Made by a program: the position numbers and the translations under genes. Shown here piece after piece: positions 42,813 through 52,052 of a stretch of DNA of 64,000 bases. This stretch comes from Streptomyces sp. Ru62 (GTDB lineage Bacteria; Actinomycetota; Actinomycetes; Streptomycetales; Streptomycetaceae), in assembly GCF_002920615.1 (NCBI RefSeq), contig NZ_PQSU01000026.1:85072-149071 (forward strand), read 5' to 3'. Within the stretch, counting starts at the first letter, position 1; the number at the start of each line of letters is the position of its first letter. A model generated the notes under the pieces. That model ran no database searches. It saw only the letters and a list, made by a program, of their open reading frames with translations, and was not told the origin of the DNA.

Positions 42813-44096
42813 TCAGCGGACGACGGCTGCGGTGGGTGGGTCATCGGGGGCACCGTCGCCCTGACCGAGGGCGTTGCCGAGGGTGTCGATGGCTTGGCGT
42901 TGGGGGCGGAGTCGGACGTGGGCGTAGACGCCGGCGGTGACGCCGATGTGGGCGTGGCCGAGGAGTTCCTTGATCACGACGAGCTCGACGCCCTGTTCCA
43001 GGAGCAGGGTGGCGGTCGAGTGCCGTAGGTCATGGAACCGGATGCGGCGAAGTCCTGCGCGGTTGAGGAGTCGGCTGAAGCTGCGGGTGAGGTTGGCGGG
43101 TTCGAGAGGGCTGCCGGTGGGGGTGGTGAACACGAGGCCGCTGTCCGTCCAGCCTGTGCCTGCGGCCCGGCGTGCTTCCTCCTGCTGTTCCCGGTGAGTC
43201 TTCAGCGAGTTGACGCATTCGGTGGGGAGGACAATGCGACGTTCGGAGGCGCGGGTCTTGGTGTGCATGACGGTCAGGCCGCCGGTGCGGGTGCGCTGGA
43301 GGGAACGGTGGATGGCGGCGGTTCCTGTGTTGAGGTCGAGGTCGTCCCAGTGCAGCCCGAGGATTTCGCCCTTGCTGAGCCCGGTGCGCAGGGCGAGTTC
43401 GTACAGGGCGTGGAGCCGGTCGCTGCTGGCTGCGTGGAGGAACTGCCGGGCCTCGCTCGCGGTGAACGGCTTGAAGCGCCGGGGGCGGGGCGCGGGGGTC
43501 TTGACATTTCGGGCGACGTTACGGGGAAGGTCGTCTTCGCGGACGGCGTGCTCCAGGGCGGACTTGAGGACCGAGTGGACGTAGGTCACGGTCAGCGGGG
43601 AGAGCCGCTTGTTGCAGCACTGGCCGATGGCGCAGCAGGTACGCCGGTCGGTGTCCCGCCCCTGGGTGCAGCACTGGCAGGTGACGCGGAGGCGGTCGAG
43701 GAAGGTGCGGACGTCGCGGGCGGTGAGCCGGGCAAGCTTCTTGGCGCCGAGGCCGGGGATGAGGTGGAGGCGGATGCAGGCGGCGTAGCGGGTGTGCGTG
43801 TTCTCGCGGACCTGGTGGACGGCGATGCCGTTCAGCCAGTACGTCAGGTACGTGCTGACGGTGCAGTCGGATGCCGCGACGGGCAAGCCAAGGTTGCTCG
43901 CGGCGATCTTCTCAGTGAGCTTGGCCAGGGCATTCTTGCGGGTGGTGCCGTAGACGCGGACGCGGCGGCGGGTGTTGCCGGGGGCGAGGACGTACCCGGC
44001 GGCTTCCCACCGGCCGTCCTTGCGCTGATATACGGTTCCGTCGCCGTTGGCGCGGGAGCGGGTGCGGCGGGATGAGGTGGGGCGCGACGTGGTCAT
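42813..44096 (-). CDS. int: Tyrosine recombinase (AICE integrase) with Ser at the first catalytic Arg position
   Basis: A 427-aa phage-type integrase with an AP2-like arm-binding N-terminus, a core-binding domain that includes an unusual Cys-rich insert (CQCCTQGRDTDRRTCC, near residue 140), and the catalytic domain. Conserved residues seen are Lys in HTKTRASER, His-x-x-Arg in FHDLRHS, His in LLGHAHIG and the Tyr in VYAHV. The first Arg, normally TGLRxGE, reads TGLSKGE (Ser241, codon AGC at 43374-43376 on the complement), a single-base change from CGC. The enzyme may therefore be inactive. The ATG overlaps the xis stop (TGATG). Confidence 0.9.
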   Translation of the reverse strand: MTTSRPTSSRRTRSRANGDGTVYQRKDGRWEAAGYVLAPGNTRRRVRVYGTTRKNALAKLTEKIAASNLGLPVAASDCTVSTYLTYWLNGIAVHQVRENTHTRYAACIRLHLIPGLGAKKLARLTARDVRTFLDRLRVTCQCCTQGRDTDRRTCCAIGQCCNKRLSPLTVTYVHSVLKSALEHAVREDDLPRNVARNVKTPAPRPRRFKPFTASEARQFLHAASSDRLHALYELALRTGLSKGEILGLHWDDLDLNTGTAAIHRSLQRTRTGGLTVMHTKTRASERRIVLPTECVNSLKTHREQQEEARRAAGTGWTDSGLVFTTPTGSPLEPANLTRSFSRLLNRAGLRRIRFHDLRHSTATLLLEQGVELVVIKELLGHAHIGVTAGVYAHVRLRPQRQAIDTLGNALGQGDGAPDDPPTAAVVR

Positions 44097-44319
44097 CAGG
44101 CGGCTTCCTGTTCGAGGCGGGCACGGATGAAGTCGGTGAGTGCGCGGGCGGGAATGCGGCGGGCGCGGCCGAGGGTGATTGAGGCGAGTTGGCCGGAGCG
44201 GAGCAGGTCGTAGACGGCGGAGCGGCCGAGCTGGAGGCGGGCCATCACCTGGGTCACTGTGAGCAGATCCAGCACCGGTGCCGCCTCCGCGTGGAGGACG
44301 GCGGGCGGGGGCGAGGCCA

Positions 44320-44320
<1 letters not shown>
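44096..44320 (-). CDS. xis: Excisionase-like MerR/HTH_17 DNA-binding protein
   Basis: A 74-aa protein with a single winged-helix excisionase domain (LTVTQVMARLQLGRSAVYDL, then SITLGRARRIP). Proteins of this type direct the integrase to excise the element. It overlaps both neighbours by one base: rep stop with xis start, and xis stop with int start, each as TGATG. The tightly coupled rep-xis-int order is that of pSAM2-like AICEs. Confidence 0.9.
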
Positions 44321-45750
<1,430 letters not shown>

Positions 45751-45899
45751 TCGGGGCGTGTCCCTTCTGTCGGGTGGGCGGCCCCGAGCAGCAACTAGCC
45801 AGGAGGGAAGGCGTGTTGGTGCTGCTCGGGGCATGACGAATCAGGCCCATCGGGTGGGCGTGGGGTCCAGGAGGGGATGCGGCCGGCGAGGGCCGGGGC

Positions 45900-46634
45900 T
45901 CAGATCTGAGAGAGTGCGGCGGTAGCCACCGGGAGGGCGATGCCCATGCGCGCGCCCAGGTGGGCGGCGGTGATCGGGGTCCCGTGCTCGGCACGGTGGG
46001 TGTCCGCGATGCGCCGGGCCGCGTCCAGCAGGGCGGCAGGCAGGGCCGGGCCGGAGGCGGGTCGGGCCGTCTGGGTGACGGCGGCGGGAGCCGGGGCGGT
46101 CGACGGTTCCTCGGTCGGCGAGGCGACAGAGACCGGAACGGGGGCCGGGGGTGCTGGTTCGGGTGCGGGTGCTTCGTCCGGCACCGGCACGGAGCTGGGA
46201 GTGGTGGCGTCCTCCAGATGCGGGGTGGGGGCGGCGGGGGTGTGGAACTGGGCTAGGAGGGCGGGGCCGACGTGGCCCCAGCCGAGGAGTAGGAGCGGGG
46301 CGACGGTGTCCAGGCAGGCCCGTCCGTAGCGTCCGGTCAGCAGGGGTTCGGCGGTGTTCAGGGCGAGGGTGAGCAGCCCGCACAGGTGCAGTAGCCGGGT
46401 ACCGGCCCTCAACTCCGCCTTGGACATGCCGCGCAGGGCCAGGAAGCGCAGGGCGACCAGGAGGCCGACGACGGACAGGTCCACCATGGGGGCGATCAGC
46501 GGCGCGATCGGACGGGGGACGCCGAGCCGCAGGGCGAGATCCCAGACGTTACCGAAGGAGAAGACGAAGGCCAGGGCCGCGATGACCGCCATGACCACGG
46601 TCACGGTGCGCCGGGTGAACCGTTCCTCCGCCAT
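45900..46634 (-). CDS. DUF2637 membrane protein (SpdB-like, plasmid spreading)
   Basis: A 244-aa protein with four or five membrane helices in the first 130 residues (VVMAVIAALAFVFSFGNVWD; LIAPMVDLSVVGLLVALRFL), then a Pro/Ala-rich linker and a small C-terminal helical domain (DAARRIADTHRAEHGTPITA) resembling those in SpdB2 proteins. DUF2637/SpdB proteins accompany the FtsK-like Tra protein in Streptomyces plasmids and help spread DNA through the recipient mycelium. It lies between rep and tra on the same strand. Confidence 0.87.
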   Translation of the reverse strand: MAEERFTRRTVTVVMAVIAALAFVFSFGNVWDLALRLGVPRPIAPLIAPMVDLSVVGLLVALRFLALRGMSKAELRAGTRLLHLCGLLTLALNTAEPLLTGRYGRACLDTVAPLLLLGWGHVGPALLAQFHTPAAPTPHLEDATTPSSVPVPDEAPAPEPAPPAPVPVSVASPTEEPSTAPAPAAVTQTARPASGPALPAALLDAARRIADTHRAEHGTPITAAHLGARMGIALPVATAALSQI

Positions 46635-46670
46635 GTTCTCAACCTCCTTTCTGACGTGGGCTTTTCGGGA

Positions 46671-48188
46671 TCACTTGGTGAGTGAGGGCGCGGGCGTTGC
46701 CGTCCGGCCGGTCGAGCGGAGGAGGGTGTCCGGGCACAGGTCCGGGTCAGATGTCAGGTGGGAGGTGGCCTCCGCGACGCGGGCGGCGTCGGTGTCGGAG
46801 ACGTAGGGGGTGCGGATGCGGGTGTAGCCGGGGCGGCCCTGCATCGCCATCACCGCGACGCCGACGTAGGCGGGGTCCTGCAAGGTGACCGGGCTGGCGT
46901 CGGGCCAGTTGCGGATGTCCTCACCCAGCGCAGCCACCGCTGCCTCCACCGTCTTCTGCGCGAAGGACAGCCCAATGGGGCACACGTCGCGGATGAAGGT
47001 GGGGATGGCGTCGCCGGTGGTCTTCTGGCTGATCAGGATCACCAGGATGCCGACGCTGCGGCCCTTCTTGACCAGGTCCTCCACCAGCCGGGCGTTCTCC
47101 GCCGTCAACGCGGCCAAGCGCTTCGTGGCGGCGTCGCTGCCCTTGTACTCGCGGAAGTACGTGTGCGCCTCATCGATGATCAGGACCGTGAGCGGCCACT
47201 CCGGAGAGGGGCCGACGTGCCACATGTTCTTCACGCCCAGTACCTCACGGATGGTTGCCGAGCGCCGCTTACGCAGATCCACCAGACGCTTGAACAGCGC
47301 GTTCGCCTCATCAAGGAACGCGAACATCCGCTTGACCAGGTCGGCGTAGTCGCCCTCCGAGGCCCGCGACACCTTGCCGTCCGCAGTCGCGATCTGCACG
47401 GCGGCCGACGGCGCAAAGTCGCAGACGAACTTGTTGACCCCCGAGGTCTTGCCCGCACCCGGGACGCCGGCCACCGTCACCCCGGGCACGTTCGCCAGGG
47501 ACACCCACACCTTCGCGGCGTACTCGTCCACGCCCAGCTCCCAGCGCGTCAGGTTCGTGAGCGGTCTGCCGGTGGGCCGGTGGGTGGTCGGCGTGGTCAG
47601 CGGATCGGAGCGCACGCCCCGGATCACCACCTTGCCGGGGCCATCCGGCAGCACGGACACGCGCGTGCACCGCCAGGCGTCCGCCAGGAACCGGGCCGAC
47701 TTCTGGTACTCCTCCACCCCGACCTGCGGCAGCGTCCTGGCCCGCACGATGACTCCGAACTGGTCCGGCTTCACCTTGATCTTCGGCGTCAGGACCCGGG
47801 GCGCGGGGGTGGCACCGTCCTTCTGCGCGGCGATCTGCGCGAGCAGGCCCGGGGTCTTGTCGGTGACCGTCAGTCCGGCCATCCGGGCGAGGCGCATCCA
47901 GCCCCAGCGGACCCGGACGGCCTGCCGCATGCTGGCCCGCGTGCCCCGGTCGGCGCGCACGTAGCGCACCACGACCAGGAGGAGCGTCACACCGGCCAGC
48001 ACGGCCGCGAGCAGCAGTGCACCTTTCTTGCGGGTGGTGGGACGCGGGTAGTGTGGGGCCGGTTTCCCGGTTTGGACGGGCTGGATTGTGCTGGTAGAGG
48101 GCGTGGAAAGCGGGGTGAGCGGCGTGGTGGTGGGGCGGCGCGGGCGCAGGCCGGCGGGTGGCGGGGTACCGCTGACGTTCGAGGTCAT
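46671..48188 (-). CDS. tra: FtsK/SpoIIIE-type DNA translocase (conjugative Tra)
   Basis: A 505-aa DNA pump of the TraB/TraSA type, which moves double-stranded DNA between mycelia. It has one or two membrane helices near residues 55-75 (LLLAAVLAGVTLLLVVVRYV), Walker A GVPGAGKTSG, Walker B LTVLIIDEAHTYF and the following LISQKTTGDAIPT. The ATG at 48188 lies inside the divergent GntR gene, so the two 5' ends overlap by about 75-100 bases, an arrangement that lets the regulator control its own and tra expression. The frame is open further upstream without family likeness. Confidence 0.9.
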   Translation of the reverse strand: MTSNVSGTPPPAGLRPRRPTTTPLTPLSTPSTSTIQPVQTGKPAPHYPRPTTRKKGALLLAAVLAGVTLLLVVVRYVRADRGTRASMRQAVRVRWGWMRLARMAGLTVTDKTPGLLAQIAAQKDGATPAPRVLTPKIKVKPDQFGVIVRARTLPQVGVEEYQKSARFLADAWRCTRVSVLPDGPGKVVIRGVRSDPLTTPTTHRPTGRPLTNLTRWELGVDEYAAKVWVSLANVPGVTVAGVPGAGKTSGVNKFVCDFAPSAAVQIATADGKVSRASEGDYADLVKRMFAFLDEANALFKRLVDLRKRRSATIREVLGVKNMWHVGPSPEWPLTVLIIDEAHTYFREYKGSDAATKRLAALTAENARLVEDLVKKGRSVGILVILISQKTTGDAIPTFIRDVCPIGLSFAQKTVEAAVAALGEDIRNWPDASPVTLQDPAYVGVAVMAMQGRPGYTRIRTPYVSDTDAARVAEATSHLTSDPDLCPDTLLRSTGRTATPAPSLTK

Positions 48189-48543
48189 CGCCGAGACCGT
48201 GCGCGAGCGGATCCGCTCCGGTGGGCTGCGGCCGGGTGACGCGCTGCCGACGCAGGCCGTGTTGATGCGGGAGTTCGGGGCGTCGAGCCTGACCGTGCAG
48301 AAGGCCATGGCCCTGCTGAAGCAGGACGGGTGGGCGGTCTCCCGCCCCGGCAAGGGCGCCTTCGTCGCCCACCGCGACTACCCCGATGGCCCCGACGGTC
48401 CGGAGGCGACCGCACCCGCCGGCGGGACGACGGCCCGCGTCGAGGCGCTGGAACGAGCGCTGGCCGAGGCTGCTCAGCAGATCGCCGACCTTCGTGGCCG
48501 CGTCGAGGCCTTGGAGTCGGACGTCAGCGAGCGGGGCCACTGA
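48115..48543 (+). CDS. GntR-family regulator (KorSA-like)
   Basis: A 142-aa regulator with a GntR winged helix (FEVIAETVRERIRSGGLRPG; PTQAVLMREFGASSLTVQKA) and a short C-terminal coiled coil (VEALERALAEAAQQIADLRG) in place of an effector domain. KorSA-like proteins silence tra and their own promoter in pSAM2. GTG 48115 is favoured by GGAAAG seven bases upstream; GTG 48088 is also in frame. It overlaps the tra gene head to head. Confidence 0.82.
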   Translation: MSGVVVGRRGRRPAGGGVPLTFEVIAETVRERIRSGGLRPGDALPTQAVLMREFGASSLTVQKAMALLKQDGWAVSRPGKGAFVAHRDYPDGPDGPEATAPAGGTTARVEALERALAEAAQQIADLRGRVEALESDVSERGH

Positions 48544-49184
48544 TCCGCCGTGGCGCGTGGCCCGGGGTGGCCCGGGGCCTGCGTGCAGATTTTCTCTTCG
48601 AGGTTCAAGGCGGGCCCGCCCGCCGAGGCTGACCGCCGTCGCCGACAAACCCGCCGTTCAATCGGGAGGCCAGCTACGCCGCAGGTGGCGAGCCGCCCCG
48701 GCAGTCGGGGGTGGTCCTGGGCTGCCGGAGCGGCAATCTGCCTGGTCGCCGGGCTGACCGTAACTGGGCTCCTGGCGGAGCAAGTTGTCGCCCACGACCG
48801 TCCTACGGCCGGATCGCAGGCACAGGGCCGACCAGGGGGCCGACCCTCACGCCCGCCGCCGGACTTGCCGAGCGCGGTGGTCGGCATTGACTCCGGCGGG
48901 GGCGAAGCTCGGCCGCCCGTCGGGGGCCGACTCCTCCCGCCCCGGCCCCGCGCCGCCAGACTGGGCGACGCACCAGCCCGGCAGTACACTGCCTCTCCCG
49001 CTCGGGCCTGACCCTGCACCGCCTCGGCAGGTTGCCGCTGGTTTGCGGGCGGCGCCGTGGCATCAGGACGAGGAGGGGGAGTACGTGGGTGTGCGACGCT
49101 GGAGTGGCTGCGGTCGCGGCGACGGCACACGACCTGAACTATGTATTCGCGCTCTCGCACCCCGTGCCGTATATCATCGGCGAT
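48544..49184. other. AICE spacer before the HigBA-type pair
   Basis: About 640 bases. A frame at 48550-49011 includes one hydrophobic stretch (AAGAAICLVAGLTVTGLLA) but is otherwise Arg/Pro-rich without a good start, so it is not called a gene. Just before the toxin start there is a small inverted repeat (ATATC-N6-GATAT, around 49171-49186) that may be an autoregulatory operator. Confidence 0.35.
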
Positions 49185-49568
49185 ATGGACAGCGGGCGGT
49201 ACTCGATCGAGATCGAGCCGGAGGTGCGGCTGTGGCTGGAGAACATTCCCGCCCATCACTACACGCAGGCCGAACGCGTCGCCGACCTGCTCGCCGAGCA
49301 GCCCACAACCCTCGACGAACCGCACTCCCGCCATTTGGGCGGCAAGCTCCGCGAGCTGCGCTTCCGCCTGGGCGATGCCCATCAGCGGATCACCTACTGG
49401 CTGGCGCCCGGCCGACGTGTGGTGCTGCTCACCGTGTTCCGCAAGACCAAGATGCGCGAGCAGGCCGAAGTGGACCGCGCCCACGCCGCACAGCGATTGT
49501 GCGAGGCAGAGCATGAAGCCGCTGCTGAGCACGACCTCTACAGCCGAAACCTCAAGGAGAACCGATGA
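49185..49568 (+). CDS. RelE/HigB-type toxin (Gp49-like)
   Basis: A 127-aa ribonuclease-toxin-like protein: VRLWLENIPAHHYTQAERVA at the N-terminus, GGKLRELRFRLGDAHQRITY in the middle and LLTVFRKTKMREQAEVDRA towards the end, the typical HigB/Gp49 pattern. Such toxins cut mRNA at the ribosome. It is followed by the antitoxin gene with a four-base ATGA overlap. Toxin-first order is characteristic of higBA. On the AICE it probably stabilises the element. Confidence 0.85.
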   Translation: MDSGRYSIEIEPEVRLWLENIPAHHYTQAERVADLLAEQPTTLDEPHSRHLGGKLRELRFRLGDAHQRITYWLAPGRRVVLLTVFRKTKMREQAEVDRAHAAQRLCEAEHEAAAEHDLYSRNLKENR

Positions 49569-49903
49569 ACCACAGCGAATGGAGGACCCGCCGCCACCGC
49601 CAGCTGCTGGGCGAACACCTGGACGCTGACCCCGAGTACGACCGGGTCTACGAAGAGGCCGGCCTTGCCATGACGTTGGGTAAGGCCGTCTACGACCGGC
49701 GTAAACAGCTGGGCCTGAGCGAGGCCGACCTCGCCGAGCGCATGCACGTCGACGTCGATGACATCGAAGGCATCGAGACGGCCACCGAGCTGCCGCCCAT
49801 CGCGGTCATCATGCGCCTGGCCCGCGCACTGGACCTCACGGTGGACGTGCACCTCGCCGGCGGAGACGAGCCCACCGTCACCATCGTCGCCCCAGCGGCC
49901 TGA
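49565..49903 (+). CDS. XRE-family antitoxin (HigA-like)
   Basis: A 112-aa protein with an N-terminal helical extension and a Cro/C1-type helix-turn-helix (KQLGLSEADLAERMHVDVDD). It should neutralise the toxin encoded upstream and repress the operon. The ATG overlaps the toxin stop. A second, separate XRE gene follows 14 bases later. Confidence 0.85.
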   Translation: MNHSEWRTRRHRQLLGEHLDADPEYDRVYEEAGLAMTLGKAVYDRRKQLGLSEADLAERMHVDVDDIEGIETATELPPIAVIMRLARALDLTVDVHLAGGDEPTVTIVAPAA

Positions 49904-49917
49904 GGCGGGGAGGAACC

Positions 49918-50154
49918 ATGCAAGACCCGCCTTCCGCGCTCGCCCGTGAGCTCGGGCAACTCGTCCACGACCGGCGCATCGAGCTCGGGCTGTCCCAGGC
50001 CGAGCTGGCCAAGCGGTGCGGGATGAAACAGCCGCAGGTCTCCCGCTTCGAAGCCGGCGGGACCGTGCCCACGCTTCCCCTCCTGCGCCGCCTGGCTCAG
50101 GCTCTCGGCGCCGACCTGACCATCAGCCTCACCCCGCACGACAAAGCCGCTTGA
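49918..50154 (+). CDS. Small XRE-family regulator
   Basis: A 78-aa single helix-turn-helix protein (DRRIELGLSQAELAKRCGMK; PQVSRFEAGG). GGGAGGAACC precedes its ATG. It probably belongs to the same transcript as the HigBA-type pair and could be a second regulator of the toxin operon, or of the element. It is the last gene before the right att-like core. Confidence 0.85.
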   Translation: MQDPPSALARELGQLVHDRRIELGLSQAELAKRCGMKQPQVSRFEAGGTVPTLPLLRRLAQALGADLTISLTPHDKAA

Positions 50155-50309
50155 CACGCATTCGGAATTCCTGGAATTCCCCAGGCGGTGTCGACCACTG
50201 ACGGCAGTAGTGACGGCAACACCGGCAGACTCCAGCGCACGAGCACGAACATCCGGCGACTGTTAAATCGCGCGCTGACCAGCAAACTTGCAGGTAGGAG
50301 CGGCCTGGT
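50155..50309. promoter_or_regulatory. Right end of the AICE with arm-type repeats
   Basis: Contains TGACGGCAGTAGTGACGGCA (50199-50218), related to the pairs at 42790 and 51127, and a tandem GGAATTCC palindrome near 50164-50180. The reading frame of the orphan tip is closed by TAG at 50295-50297, showing that the sequence left of 50310 does not belong to a toxin gene. Confidence 0.5.
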
Positions 50310-50326
50310 CTGCACACGTACTATGT
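50310..50326. repeat. Right 17-bp att-like core of the AICE
   Basis: Identical to 41798-41814 and read in the same frame. To the left is AICE sequence without toxin coding; to the right is the remainder of a HINT end followed by a HYD1 tip. Confidence 0.6.
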
Positions 50327-50708
50327 GCTGGCGGGCGCCACGCCGGTGCTGGTTCACAACTGCAATGACGAGATTCCCGATGTCCTGCATCACTACACCA
50401 ATGAAGCGGGTCATGATGGAATATTGGCGAGCCAGGAGCTTCGCCCGTCCACCCAAGCAGCGAACCCAAACGATGCCAAGTTTGGCGATGGTCAATATCT
50501 CACCGACATTGCTCCTGGAACGAAGAGGCCGGGGCAGCTATCCGCCGCCTTCTATCGAGTGCCCTGGCTGGGGAAAAAGGTCTCGCACTATATTTCGATC
50601 GACGTGCGTGGGCTGGATGTGCGACACGGTAGACCAGGAGTGTTCTATATACTCAACGATGAGCCTCTCGATCTTACTGGGCGCATCGTTGGGTCTGGAA
50701 GGAACTAG
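50310..50708 (+). pseudogene. Orphan toxin tip: HINT end plus HYD1-type domain
   Basis: The frame encodes the end of a HINT domain (LHTYYVLAG, then VLVHNC) followed by a domain with the HYD1 signature: LHHYTNEAGHDGILASQEL, NPNDAKFGDGQYLTDI and PGTKRPGQLS, ending at a TAG. HYD1 domains are ADP-ribosyltransferase-like tips of polymorphic toxins. There is no signal, no RHS body and no plausible start (the only GTG, 50325, lacks a ribosome binding site; TAG at 50295 blocks the frame). It is a displaced silent tip whose coding sequence is intact, with its immunity gene behind it. Confidence 0.8.
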
Positions 50709-50709
50709 T

Positions 50710-50994
50710 GTGAGGTACGTCAGGGTGGCATGGAGTCACGATCTTGAGGATGAGCCGGTCCTCTACCTGAGTGAGCTTGGCGAAGACGGATACGAGACTC
50801 GGAAGATTCAATACTTCCGGGATGGCAAGGTCGAGTGGGCAGACGAATTGCATGAGACGGCAAGCGTCGGTCTTTCTGAAGTCGCTTTCCCGCTCGATCT
50901 TCGAGAAATCTCTGACCAGCCGGAGTTTGATGCTGTAGAGATAGCTCCGGAAGAGTTCGAGCGGGAGTGGATCAAGGCTCGTTCCGCGAGATGA
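50710..50994 (+). CDS. DUF6881-like immunity protein for the HYD1 tip
   Basis: A 94-aa protein one base after the orphan tip stop. RYVRVAWSHDLEDEPVLYLS and YETRKIQYFRDGKVEWADEL match the DUF6881 family, small beta-rich proteins often encoded after polymorphic toxins. Start is GTG 50710. Retaining the immunity gene with a silent tip would protect against kin that still fire it. Low third-position GC separates it from the core genome. Confidence 0.7.
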   Translation: MRYVRVAWSHDLEDEPVLYLSELGEDGYETRKIQYFRDGKVEWADELHETASVGLSEVAFPLDLREISDQPEFDAVEIAPEEFEREWIKARSAR

Positions 50995-51082
50995 ATTAGC
51001 CAAGACTCGGCGCGTGCTGCGGAGTAGCCTCGCCGCCTCGTCACGGAAATCCATCACCGCTAGTGTTGGTAGCGAGACAAAC

Positions 51083-51119
51083 GAGAAGCCTCGCCAGGAA
51101 TACCCTAGCGGGGCTTCTC
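51083..51119. terminator. Terminator between orphan immunity gene and integrase remnant
   Basis: Twelve-base arms with one mismatch (GAGAAGCCTCGC against GCGGGGCTTCTC). It has the same position and style as 42745-42782. Confidence 0.75.
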
Positions 51120-51126
51120 AGGTATC

Positions 51127-51149
51127 TGACGGCAGTAGTTGACGGCAAC
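51127..51149. repeat. Arm-type repeats beside the integrase remnant
   Basis: TGACGGCAGT and TGACGGCAAC in tandem, matching the pair at 50199-50220 with one extra base, followed by a stretch like that after the intact integrase (ATCAGCGGACGA versus GTCAGCGGACGA). Confidence 0.5.
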
Positions 51150-51258
51150 ATCAGCGGACGAGGGCGGTGCTGGGCGGCGGCTCGTCGCCGTTGGCGCGGC
51201 CTGTCTCAGCGATCGTCGGGCCGTTGAGTGCGGTGCTGAAGGTGTTGACGGCGTTGTG

Positions 51259-51690
51259 TTAGAGGCGGAGTCGGACGTGGGCGTAGACGGTGGCGGTGAC
51301 GCCGATGTGGGCGTGGCCGAGGAGCTCCTTGATGACGACGAGCTCGACGCCCTGTTCCAGGAGGAGGGTGGCGGTCGAGTGGCGGAGGTCGCGGAAGCGG
51401 ATGCGGCGGAGGCCAGCCTTGCGGAGGAGCGTGGTGAAGGAGCGGGTCAGGTTGGTCGGGTCGATCGGTCGGTCCTGCGCGGTGGTGAACACGTTGCCCG
51501 TCGTGCCGCCACGTCGTGCCCGCGGCCTCACGCTCGCGCTGCTTGCTGCTCGTGGTGGAGCTTCAGCGACTGGACGCAGCGGGCGGGGAGGGCGATGCGG
51601 CGCTCGGAAGCCCGGGTCTTGGTGGGCAGCGTGGTGAGTTCGCCAGTGCTGGTGCGCTGGAGTGTGCGGCAGATGGCGGCGGTGCCCGCG
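51259..51690 (-). pseudogene. Tyrosine-integrase remnant
   Basis: Only the C-terminal third of an integrase closely related to the one at 42813-44096 remains. Two frames are needed: TAAICRTLQRTSTGELT to RIALPARCVQSLKLH in one (to about 51528), then PTNLTRSFTTLLRKAGLRRI to LLEQGVELVVIKELLGHAHI in the other. The His of the HxxR box is Arg (FRDLRHS), and a stop follows HVRLRL where the intact protein continues. About 240 N-terminal residues are missing. Confidence 0.85.
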
Positions 51691-51759
51691 TCGGGGATAC
51701 GACCGTCTGCTGCCCGGTCGGGAAGCATCGATCATGGAGCGCCCCGAGTCATGGGCATA

Positions 51760-51800
51760 CATCGACATGGTACATACGCTACTCTTGGTACATGTCGATG
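51760..51800. promoter_or_regulatory. Probable operator of the VapBC-like operon
   Basis: An inverted repeat with arms CATCGACATGGTAC (51760-51773) and GTACATGTCGATG (51788-51800) overlapping the first codons of the antitoxin gene. RHH antitoxins typically bind such palindromes to repress their own operon. Confidence 0.65.
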
Positions 51801-52052
51801 AAGCGCACCAACGTCTACGCTGACCCGGAAGATCTCGCGATCATCAAAGAGGCTGCGAAGCGGCGCGGTATCAGCGAGGCAGAGATCATCCGCCAGGGCA
51901 TCCATCTCGCGGCCATGGCCAACCGCGTATGGGACGAGCCTCTTTTCTCCCGCACCTTCCGGGGAGCGGGACGCACTCCCGGCAAGCAGGACGTGCGTGA
52001 CGCTGTTGCCGATGCGGTGCGCCGCGAGGCCGAGCCCGGGACTGCTGCGTGA
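51792..52052 (+). CDS. Ribbon-helix-helix antitoxin (VapB/CopG type)
   Basis: An 86-aa protein with the RHH start MSMKRTNVYADPEDLAIIKE and helix EAAKRRGISEAEIIRQGI. The C-terminal part should fold over the toxin. A second ATG two codons later (51798) is also possible. The gene is embedded in its own palindromic operator and overlaps the PIN toxin gene by four bases (GTGA). Confidence 0.85.
   Translation: MSMKRTNVYADPEDLAIIKEAAKRRGISEAEIIRQGIHLAAMANRVWDEPLFSRTFRGAGRTPGKQDVRDAVADAVRREAEPGTAA

Noticed and set aside
48550..49011. Possible small membrane protein in the AICE spacer
   Set aside because: There is one hydrophobic stretch only, no acceptable start, and Arg/Pro-rich composition on either side.
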